From contig CALBXV010000604.1 in NCBI GenBank assembly GCA_937890045.1, forward strand, positions 1-5,738: DNA of 5,738 nucleotides. The letters are read 5' to 3'. The position numbers and the translations under genes were made by a program. Below are positions 1-5,738 of this stretch, piece after piece. The number at the start of each line of letters is the position of its first letter. Position 1 is the first letter of the stretch. Source of the stretch: an uncultured archaeon. Lineage in GTDB: Archaea; Thermoproteota; Nitrososphaeria; Nitrososphaerales; CALBXV01. The notes below the pieces were generated by a model. That model made no database searches, was not told the DNA's origin, and saw only the letters and a list, made by a program, of their open reading frames with translations.

Positions 1-3000
1 GAAGAATATGCTCCACCACCCGTTCCTTGTGGCATCTGATCTCCAGGTTGTTCTGCAAAACTTCCTGTTAAAAAAGCATCATGCTGACCTTGTCCATTAG
101 CTAATGATTGTGAATAAAAATAATCCTTTACTTCATACTTTTCTGAAAATCTTGAAGCGCTTATAAATGGAAATACTGCTTCAGACCAATATTTTGTTGG
201 TTGTTCATGTTGACTACCAGATCCAAAATAACTTTTAACTGATGCCGTTGCATAAAATCTTCCTTCTCTTTGATCATAAACAGAAGTTTCAAGAGAAGCT
301 GAAGAACCTAATAAATACAATGAAGGATCTCTAAATAAACTTTCTGATATAGTTCCCTCATACATTGGTTTACTACCTGTTATATCCATAACAGCTCTTA
401 AATCTGAACCAGTTTCTTCCATTAAACCTACATTTATTTCAGTAGTATAATCTACTCTTTCATGACTTGGTGGTTGACCTAAAATAACTTTAGGTCTTTC
501 AAAAATATTAGCTTCCACCAATACACCAAGAGTTGTTTTTGCTTTAGCTGGAATTAACTTTTTAAATTGTTCCCACATAGATTGATCATAATACTTTATC
601 GTTTGAATGTAATCCCAAAAGTTATTTTTACCTCTATACTTTTGCCAATATTGATTAGCAACCTTCTGTAATCCTCTATACTGATATGTAAATTGATCTC
701 GAGGATCACCTAAATATTGATTAAAATCTAAATCACCAACTGATAAAATTATATCTTCATTAATTACATCTACTGGAGAGAAAAATAAAGATAACCTATT
801 AGATTCTACATCTCTCTTATCAAATTCACTTATTTCTCTTCTTATTCTTCTACTCAAAGCAAAATCTACTTCATCTCCACTTCCCGAATCAAAGTTCTCT
901 AATGAACTTCCTGTTACCAAAGTAGTTGCTTCTATTCTTATCTTTTTAGCATTTCTACGATTCGGTCCTGCATTAGGAACAAACATTTTCATTTCATCTA
1001 CTACAGATGAATAGTTAGTTTCGTTAGCAAAACCATCAGCGCTTCCAGATTGATATAAACTACCAGTTTTTCCAAAAGATACTTGATCTGGTGCTACATT
1101 TGGTATTGATTTATCTGTACTTAAATTTTTATTATCATCAAAAGAAAATCTTAGTGGTAAGTCAGTAAAAGAAGCCGATGGATGATTACCATCCATTGCT
1201 TTTGGAGCTGCTACATGATTTTCAAATCTAGCTTCTTTAAGTGGTGTAGTCCATAGTCTAAACTCCATCATAGAACCTGTAAATTGTTTTCCGAATGTAC
1301 TACCCGATCCCCCAAGATATAAATCACCACTAGCTGACCAAGCTCCATTATAAGAATGAGATGCGGCAACCGCACCATCTATATATAAACTCTCTCTTGA
1401 ATCATATTGAATATCACTTCTACCAGAATCATACTTTTTAGTAAACAACTCATACATATATTGAGAAGCTACCGCATCATCTCTTTCATCTGCGGAATAA
1501 GCAGTACTTCCAGTTACTAAAGATAAATCATCATAAAAAACTGTATCTCCGCTTCTCACATTTTTTAATCTCATAGATACTGTTTTCGTTGATGGATTAG
1601 TTATTGTTTTTCTTACTCTTATACTTTTCCAATTAGTATCAACAAATTCTTCTTGAGATTCAGCAAATTCTAATATTTTTTCTTTAGAATCTAATTCAAA
1701 CAATTGAATTTGAACTTTAGCATCACCTTTTTCCATATTATTACTACTACTAGCAGCAGCAAATACTGAAAGTTCTATTTCATTTCCTTTTGAAGCAGAT
1801 ACTAAAGAAGCCCCACCACCTAAATGATGTCCTAATGTTGAGGAATCATCTCCAGTTGCAGTATGTCTTAAACTAAACTCAGTTCTCTTTTCTGAACCAC
1901 TGTGAGCAGTAAGTGTTCCACCCCTTGCTCCATTTGCCCAATGAGTACCTGATAAAGAATTTGTTATTGGTGATAAATTGTTTGCAGAAACTTTTTTCTT
2001 CCTTACCATTACAGACCAAAAATCACCATCGAATACTGGAAATAATGATGAACTAATTTCTTTATAACCATCTGATCCAGATAGTTTAAATGAAATATAT
2101 CCTTTATTATCTGCTGAATCATTATCCTTTAATATAATAGCCCACTTTGAACTTTTATCAGTAACACCATCATTCTTTTGAACTAATGTTTGTGTAGATC
2201 CACTAGCAGCTTTAAATCTAAGTTCAACAGTATGTGGTTTTTTTGAATCCTGATCTGGCCATGAGGAAGAAACAAATTGTCCACCTTTAAAATCTACTGC
2301 TCTTGTAAATTTTCTAGTTATTTCAAATATTGCTTCACTACCTGAAAAGTTTAATCCACCATATTCTTTAATTCTTAAAATTGTAGATGGTATACCATAA
2401 CAAGCAATCAATGCCTTTAATGCTTTCCCCGTTCCTTTTGTTTTCAAAAAATATGGTATATTCAACATAATCCGTTTCCATATTTCTTTTTCTATATCCG
2501 ATTCTGGAGTATCAGAATAAGTAGGATAGTTTGAACCACTTGGATCTAAACCTAATGTATATTGAGAAAGTTCAAGTAAATCTTTTCCAGTTTTTAATTC
2601 CCAACCCATAGATTTGGCTAAATCAAAAGCTAAATCCTTTGCTAAACCTTCCGTAATCTTTTGCCTTCTATCAGTTAAATCACCTAACGCTTTTATATAA
2701 GCCCATATATCATCAAAATAATGTCCCACCATATCCATAAACTTTAAAAACGTTTCATTTTGAGGATCTCCAGTTATATGATCTGGCAATAAATTTGCCA
2801 TTCTATTTTGATTGTTTAAATCATAAAAAGAAGCTGAGGAATAACTTTGACTGTACCAAGTGGTAGCTATTGAAGCAGTAGTATTTGCTAATGTATAAGG
2901 GCTTCTAATATTTCCAGACCCACCCGTTTTAGGCCATGCTGTATCAAAAAACTGACCCAATGAACTAGAATAAGCTGATGAACTGTCAAAATAAAGATGT

Positions 3001-4145
3001 CTTTCATAACCATCAAAATTATTTATAACTTCATTTTTAAGATTTTCATATTTTCTAATATCATTTAACGAACCACTATAAGAATCTAATGATTGGCTTT
3101 GTGCATTATAAAATTCAATATTTTCTAATTTAGTTCTAAAATTTTCTACTCTCATTCTTGCTGATCCAAAATGAGAATAATTTTGATATCTATTATAATC
3201 TATATTTAATTTAACAGAAATACTTCCACTTAAATGTTCGTTAACTAATTTATTAACTACAAACTCTGATCCAGAACCTACTAACTGATTATAGTTTTTA
3301 AACTCTGTTTTTCTTTTAACAACTGGAGATTCTAAAGAATCAATATCTTTTTGCCTTAATACATAATCTCCCAAATCACTTTCTTCAAATTCAACTAACT
3401 TAACATGCTCCACATGCGGTGGAATCATTTCTCTAACTACATAAGCACTATCTTTAATATTAACACTATCTTGTATAGGTTTATATAATTTATAAATAAT
3501 AGAATTAGGTCTTTGAGAAAAGGTTTGAGTATCTACTTCGTAATTAACAATCAATGCAGTATTATCATTACCAAGTCTTAATAATGTAGTGAAATCTTTC
3601 ATATTTTGAAATTGACTTCTTATTTTCCATTTTGGAAGTCTCACATCAGCATTTATTGATTGTAACCCAACCAGTCCTTCTTTATATTGATTAATATTTC
3701 TATCTATTTTTATTTCAGTTGGTGAAATTACTTCTTTAATTCTTGCTCTAAAAGGTGCATAAATTGGATTATCAACTAAGTATGGGCTTTCAGATGTAAC
3801 TACACTAATATGTACTTTAGCAGTAGCTGATTCTTCAGCCGCTCCAGCAGTACCTGCTGCAAATGCATCTGTAAATGCGTTTACCTGTATCTCATATTCT
3901 CCAACATCAAAACTTGTTTCAAGAGTATTACTACTTTGTGTTGTCCATCCTTCCCCATTTTTATTCCACGTAAAAGTAGTTGGTGTAAAAGATAAAGAAG
4001 TTACGTCTACTCTAAATACAATTGCATCACTCTCTTCAATATGTAAAATTCCATTTACTACCTTTGATGTTTCCGCAGTAACACTTATAATATTAGGTAT
4101 TGGATCGGATACACTATAATCTTGTAATGGATATTTAATTGGCAT
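1..4145 (-). CDS. Giant multi-domain phage virion protein (baseplate wedge/adhesin-like), 3' end outside window
   Basis: The frame is open for 1381 codons from ATG at 4145 to the left edge, with no stop; the C-terminus is missing. The start is set by an AGGAGA site 5 bases upstream and by the stop of the preceding gene 14 bases away. Visible modules by residue: Ig/PKD-like 18-122; beta-rich linker with an ISPTEI strand near 140; helical, Ser-rich region 320-440; helical gpI-like domain 443-600 with KTKGTGKAL at 568-576; LamG-like halves 604-718 and 888-978 separated by a CBM4/9-like jelly roll 719-882; conserved block 1103-1220; further beta-rich, Gly/Ser-rich sequence to 1381. There is no signal peptide or membrane segment, and only one cysteine (C582), as suits a virion protein assembled in the cytoplasm. 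I infer a tail/baseplate component that carries host-surface-binding modules. It could instead be a tail-fibre or neck-whisker protein. Coding status is near certain; the role is moderately supported. Confidence 0.93.
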   Translation of the reverse strand, partial: MPIKYPLQDYSVSDPIPNIISVTAETSKVVNGILHIEESDAIVFRVDVTSLSFTPTTFTWNKNGEGWTTQSSNTLETSFDVGEYEIQVNAFTDAFAAGTAGAAEESATAKVHISVVTSESPYLVDNPIYAPFRARIKEVISPTEIKIDRNINQYKEGLVGLQSINADVRLPKWKIRSQFQNMKDFTTLLRLGNDNTALIVNYEVDTQTFSQRPNSIIYKLYKPIQDSVNIKDSAYVVREMIPPHVEHVKLVEFEESDLGDYVLRQKDIDSLESPVVKRKTEFKNYNQLVGSGSEFVVNKLVNEHLSGSISVKLNIDYNRYQNYSHFGSARMRVENFRTKLENIEFYNAQSQSLDSYSGSLNDIRKYENLKNEVINNFDGYERHLYFDSSSAYSSSLGQFFDTAWPKTGGSGNIRSPYTLANTTASIATTWYSQSYSSASFYDLNNQNRMANLLPDHITGDPQNETFLKFMDMVGHYFDDIWAYIKALGDLTDRRQKITEGLAKDLAFDLAKSMGWELKTGKDLLELSQYTLGLDPSGSNYPTYSDTPESDIEKEIWKRIMLNIPYFLKTKGTGKALKALIACYGIPSTILRIKEYGGLNFSGSEAIFEITRKFTRAVDFKGGQFVSSSWPDQDSKKPHTVELRFKAASGSTQTLVQKNDGVTDKSSKWAIILKDNDSADNKGYISFKLSGSDGYKEISSSLFPVFDGDFWSVMVRKKKVSANNLSPITNSLSGTHWANGARGGTLTAHSGSEKRTEFSLRHTATGDDSSTLGHHLGGGASLVSASKGNEIELSVFAAASSSNNMEKGDAKVQIQLFELDSKEKILEFAESQEEFVDTNWKSIRVRKTITNPSTKTVSMRLKNVRSGDTVFYDDLSLVTGSTAYSADERDDAVASQYMYELFTKKYDSGRSDIQYDSRESLYIDGAVAASHSYNGAWSASGDLYLGGSGSTFGKQFTGSMMEFRLWTTPLKEARFENHVAAPKAMDGNHPSASFTDLPLRFSFDDNKNLSTDKSIPNVAPDQVSFGKTGSLYQSGSADGFANETNYSSVVDEMKMFVPNAGPNRRNAKKIRIEATTLVTGSSLENFDSGSGDEVDFALSRRIRREISEFDKRDVESNRLSLFFSPVDVINEDIILSVGDLDFNQYLGDPRDQFTYQYRGLQKVANQYWQKYRGKNNFWDYIQTIKYYDQSMWEQFKKLIPAKAKTTLGVLVEANIFERPKVILGQPPSHERVDYTTEINVGLMEETGSDLRAVMDITGSKPMYEGTISESLFRDPSLYLLGSSASLETSVYDQREGRFYATASVKSYFGSGSQHEQPTKYWSEAVFPFISASRFSEKYEVKDYFYSQSLANGQGQHDAFLTGSFAEQPGDQMPQGTGGGAYS
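486..839 (-). other. Conserved-looking helical block of unknown function (residues 1103-1220)
   Basis: This is a distinct block rich in aromatic residues: ESNRLSLFFSPVDVINEDI (1114-1132), DFNQYLGDPRDQF (1140-1152), NQYWQKYRGKNNFWDYIQTI (1164-1183), MWEQFKKLIPAKAK (1190-1203) and LVEANIFERPKV (1209-1220). It contains five Trp and many Tyr/Phe, unlike the Ser/Gly-rich flanks. I recall similar 'sP.d..n.DI...' and 'lIpA.a....g.lie..i.eRpkv' strings in marine phage structural proteins, but know no named family. A structural attachment or oligomerisation role is a guess. Confidence 0.45.
1212..1484 (-). other. LamG/concanavalin-like domain, second half (residues 888-978)
   Basis: After the inserted module the LamG pattern resumes: SQYMYELFTKKYDSGRSDI (894-912), LYIDGA (920-925), DLYLGGSGS (941-949) and FTGSMMEFRLW (955-965), followed by a helix-like TPLKEARFENH. 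The 'lyiDG ... l.iGg ... f.G.m.efRlW' series is the normal end of a LamG domain, so this half and the half at 604-718 are read as one split domain. Confidence 0.65.
1500..1991 (-). other. CBM4/9-like jelly-roll module inserted in the LamG domain (residues 719-882)
   Basis: This block reads like a carbohydrate-binding CBM4/9-type jelly roll: TEFSLRHTATGDDSS (755-769), NEIELSVFAAASSS (788-801), KVQIQLFELDSKEK, VDTNWKSIRVRKTI (835-848), TVSMRLKNVRSGD and the closing VFYDDLSLV (869-877). The 'W..i.v...' strand and the terminal 'vy.DDlsl' strand are the usual marks of that superfamily. A sugar-binding role is inferred; binding residues cannot be assigned from sequence alone. Confidence 0.6.
1992..2336 (-). 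other. LamG/concanavalin-like domain, first half (residues 604-718)
   Basis: The strand order is that of a LamG-like domain: FTRAVDFKGGQFV, then HTVELRFKAA (637-647), TLVQKND, KWAIILKDND, GYISFKL, and DGDFWSVMVRKKK (706-718). The usual continuation into the 'lYvDG' strand is not here but some 170 residues later (920-924), so the domain is interrupted. LamG-like domains commonly bind glycans or proteins at surfaces. The fold assignment is fairly strong; the ligand is unknown. Confidence 0.62.
2346..2819 (-). other. Helical gpI-like (baseplate wedge-type) domain within the giant protein (residues 443-600)
   Basis: This segment is strongly helical: NRMANLLPDHI, then a long amphipathic stretch ending GWELKTGKDLLEL (514-526), then EIWKRIMLNIPYFLKTKGTGKALKALI and CYGIP (582-586). 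The arrangement 'helix, basic patch, K.KGT..A...L...YG' resembles the P2 gpI-type tail protein family, where 'hR.KGT..AV..AL..lG' is typical. gpI proteins are the counterpart of T4 gp7 in the baseplate wedge. The resemblance is from memory of family signatures, not a search. A baseplate role is the inference I would draw from it. Confidence 0.5.
3780..4094 (-). other. Ig/PKD-like N-terminal domain of the giant protein (residues 18-122)
   Basis: Residues 18-122 alternate hydrophobic and polar residues as in a beta sandwich. They include TFTWNKNG (about 57-64), a Trp strand followed by a turn, and DVGEYEIQVNAF (80-91), which resembles the 'pG.Y.v.v.a' strand that closes PKD/Ig folds. An Ala/Gly-rich loop (about 95-105) precedes the last strand, AKVHISVV. 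In phage virions such domains usually decorate or space tail components. The assignment is from pattern only. Confidence 0.55.
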
Positions 4146-4150
4146 AATTT

Positions 4151-4156
4151 TCTCCT
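4151..4156 (-). promoter_or_regulatory. Strong Shine-Dalgarno site for the giant gene
   Basis: The minus strand reads TAG-GTTAGGAGAAAATT-ATG between the two genes. AGGAGA lies 5 bases before the ATG at 4145. It fixes the start of the giant gene, and because it lies entirely in the 14-base gap it suggests translation re-initiation or coupling within one message, with no room for a terminator or promoter. Confidence 0.88.
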
Positions 4157-4159
4157 AAC

Positions 4160-5719
4160 CTACAAAGCAGTCATGAATTCTTGTTGCATTCCGTGTGATG
4201 CATCATCTCTATCATAATTTGGTTGAACTTGCAAATATTTCTTTTTATCAACTTCTATGACTCTTTCTCTCAATCCATATTCAAATGTTACTGTTAACTT
4301 TACATCGTATATTCCTGGATGTGCGAACCCAACAAGCTGTGATGGTCCTAACTCATCAAACGCATCTGGTGATGACATATATTCTACTACCCATGGGTTA
4401 ATTTTATCTTCATTGAATTGACCATCTCCAAATGCAGTCCACCCATTATCAAAATCCGACCAAGGAACAATATGTTCGTTTTCACCACCACCTTCAATTG
4501 TCCAAGAATTTCCCGCATATTCTTGTGTATCAGGTCTTCCATTATTTGTAAATGTCCAAGTTAAACTCTTAACATTTAATTTACTTTTAATTATTGTAGT
4601 AAAAAAAATTCCATTTTCCACTGCACCTCTTAATCCAGGACATATTGGATTTGAAAGAACCCTTCCAGTACTAATAATATTTTTTTGTAGAAAAGGTGTA
4701 TGTATCACTCCTGATGCCATATTAGTACGATGAGCAAATACTGCTTCAGCCATATCACTATCATTTTCTTTGTGATTAGGAGCATTCCAATATATTCTTA
4801 CATAAAAACCATCATAATCAGATATATCTGATTGATCAACAGTTAAAGTATTACTCATTCGATCAGTAAAATAAGGAGTCGACCAATCAGAGCCAGGTCT
4901 TGGCATACTACTCTTATTAGTTAACCAACGATCTGCACCAAAATTAATAAGAGTATCTCCTTCAGCACCAAAATAAAAAACATCTTCAATTAAAAGATCA
5001 GATCCCGCCATATCAGGAGTAAAACCAACATCGCCTGGAGCCAATGCTAAACTAATATTAACTGAATCTTCTGGATTAGTAAATGACCCTGTTTCTGAAC
5101 CACTAGTTGTAGTATGTATAAACTTTAAAGAATCTAATCCTTCTTGTACTCTAGCTGGGTCTGAAGAAATATAAGTGTAATCAGATTGTAGTTGTTCAAA
5201 TTCACTTTTATATTTAGAGTTTTGGATTTTATGTGGCGCTAATCTAACTTCAGTTCTATCGGGTGATATATCGTGTATAAAATATTTATTATCTATTAAT
5301 TCTAATTTTTTATTTGACCCATCTGCTGCAATTAACTTACCTTGTGAATTAAATTCAAAATCTCCATTATAAATTCTAGAGTCCTCATCTATTAAAACAC
5401 TATTCTCAGAACCACCCAATTCTCTAAAAAAATTATATTCTACTTTATATTCTCCACTCTGAAAACCAAGTTTTCTCAAATCTTCTCCTGGTCTTACTTT
5501 TATATCTTCATTTTGAATAACCCAATCTTCAGAACTTAAAATAACTGTTTGTATATAATTGTCATTTAAATCATAAATATTTAGTTCTACAAAATCACGA
5601 TCACTATCTCCAAACGGTGGCGAATTATAAGCAGCTACTGAACCAATAATTCTTTCAGGACCGTGCTTGATTAATTCTAAATCTTTTTGATCAAATCTTG
5701 TTCTATTTTCTAATGGCAT
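4160..5719 (-). CDS. Phage virion structural protein with C-terminal PKD-like domain (519 aa)
   Basis: This is a complete gene, ATG at 5719 to TAG at 4160-4162, lying 14 bases upstream of the giant gene and probably co-transcribed with it. I cannot name a characterised family. The N-terminal part (about 40-165) is beta-rich, with GEYKVEYNFF at 89-98 and ISPDRTEVRL at 151-160; this pairing recurs near the N-terminus of the next gene. The middle (about 215-350) is Asp/Ser/Asn-rich, predicted beta, with an SGSETGS linker at 206-212. The C-terminal part has TWTF at 387-390 and HPGIYDVKLTVTFEYG at 467-482, which is the usual end of a PKD/Ig-like fold (a Trp strand, then 'pG.Y.V.LtV'). There is one cysteine (C360), and no signal peptide or transmembrane helix. 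The likely role is a virion component near the baseplate or tail fibres, perhaps partnering the downstream protein; the evidence for this is context and fold pattern only. No enzyme motif is visible. Confidence 0.92.
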   Translation of the reverse strand: MPLENRTRFDQKDLELIKHGPERIIGSVAAYNSPPFGDSDRDFVELNIYDLNDNYIQTVILSSEDWVIQNEDIKVRPGEDLRKLGFQSGEYKVEYNFFRELGGSENSVLIDEDSRIYNGDFEFNSQGKLIAADGSNKKLELIDNKYFIHDISPDRTEVRLAPHKIQNSKYKSEFEQLQSDYTYISSDPARVQEGLDSLKFIHTTTSGSETGSFTNPEDSVNISLALAPGDVGFTPDMAGSDLLIEDVFYFGAEGDTLINFGADRWLTNKSSMPRPGSDWSTPYFTDRMSNTLTVDQSDISDYDGFYVRIYWNAPNHKENDSDMAEAVFAHRTNMASGVIHTPFLQKNIISTGRVLSNPICPGLRGAVENGIFFTTIIKSKLNVKSLTWTFTNNGRPDTQEYAGNSWTIEGGGENEHIVPWSDFDNGWTAFGDGQFNEDKINPWVVEYMSSPDAFDELGPSQLVGFAHPGIYDVKLTVTFEYGLRERVIEVDKKKYLQVQPNYDRDDASHGMQQEFMTAL

Positions 5720-5721
5720 TT

Positions 5722-5738
5722 TTAAGTCCCTGCTACCC
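5722..5738 (-). CDS. Possible last codons of an upstream gene (very tentative)
   Basis: On the minus strand the bases entering from the right edge can be read GTA GCA GGG ACT TAA, ending 2 bases before the ATG at 5719. Tight packing of phage structural genes makes an upstream gene ending here plausible. Another frame reads TAG at 5733-5735. With only 17 bases, neither reading can be confirmed. If the giant protein is the gpI/gp7-like wedge protein, a gp6/Baseplate_J-like gene would be expected further upstream. Confidence 0.2.
5727..5731 (-). promoter_or_regulatory. Probable Shine-Dalgarno site (AGGGA) for the 519-aa gene
   Basis: The minus strand reads AGGGA, then 7 bases, then ATG at 5719. 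The match is imperfect (AGGGA rather than AGGAG) but the spacing is right, and it supports this ATG. It is weaker than the site in front of the giant gene. Confidence 0.6.

Noticed and set aside
1741..1760. Run of ACT/AGC triplets that looks like a short simple repeat
   Set aside because: It is in frame and encodes a short Ala/Ser loop (AAASSSN) in the CBM-like module; too short and imperfect to be called a repeat element.
2404..2441. Reading the GTGK string (571-574, KGTGKAL) as a Walker A/P-loop ATP-binding motif
   Set aside because: The full GxxxxGK[ST] pattern is absent, there is no Walker B or ATPase context, and the surrounding helices fit a gpI-like structural domain better.
2521..2580. 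Possible frameshift or domain break in the linker between helices of the gpI-like region (LDPSGSNYPTYSDTPES)
   Set aside because: The frame was checked codon by codon and stays open, with recognisable helical sequence on both sides; it is simply a Ser/Pro-rich linker.
3020..3027. TATAAATA on the minus strand, identical to the T4 late promoter core
   Set aside because: It lies deep inside the giant gene with no gene start downstream in reach, and such octamers are expected by chance in sequence this AT-rich.
3491..3498. TATAAATA on the plus strand
   Set aside because: It is antisense to the giant gene, no plus-strand gene follows it, and chance occurrence is likely in AT-rich coding sequence.
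1..5738. Possible genes on the plus strand
   Set aside because: No long open plus-strand frame is evident, and the minus strand is continuously coding with sensible protein sequence throughout.

Overview
The window looks like a piece of the structural (tail/baseplate) module of an AT-rich double-stranded DNA bacteriophage, most plausibly a tailed, T4-like phage of the kind abundant in sea water. The reasons are: two very large, tightly packed genes on the same strand; protein content made of beta-sandwich modules (Ig/PKD-like, LamG-like, carbohydrate-binding-like) rich in Ser, Gly, Asn and Asp and very poor in cysteine; no signal peptides or membrane segments; and several sequence signatures that I remember from uncultured marine phage structural proteins. 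That last point is memory and has not been checked.

Layout. Everything is transcribed right to left (minus strand). At the right edge, 19 bases precede the first gene and may hold the last codons of another gene. Then comes a complete 519-residue virion protein (5719 to 4160), a 14-base gap that holds a strong Shine-Dalgarno site, and a giant gene that starts at 4145 and runs off the left edge still open (1381 codons visible). I translated the giant gene line by line and found no in-frame stop or frameshift. Almost every base is coding. There are no RNA genes, repeats arrays, mobile elements or terminators that I can support, and no credible gene on the plus strand.

How the genes fit together. 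The giant protein reads, from its N-terminus: an Ig/PKD-like domain; a beta-rich linker with an 'ISP.TEI' strand; a helical, Ser-rich region; a helical domain with a 'KTKGTGKAL' motif that resembles the P2 gpI-like tail protein (baseplate wedge) family; a LamG/concanavalin-like domain split by an inserted jelly-roll resembling CBM4/9; and a conserved C-terminal helical block followed by more beta-rich sequence. This suggests a baseplate-wedge protein fused to sugar-binding modules, so one polypeptide may join the baseplate to host-surface recognition. The 519-residue protein shares the N-terminal 'GEY...N.F ... ISP..TE' arrangement with the giant protein and ends in a PKD-like domain. It is probably a partner structural protein, made from the same transcript.

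The most interesting points are the nested CBM-in-LamG architecture, the gpI-like segment inside a giant adhesin-like protein, and the apparent paralogy between the N-termini of the two neighbouring genes.
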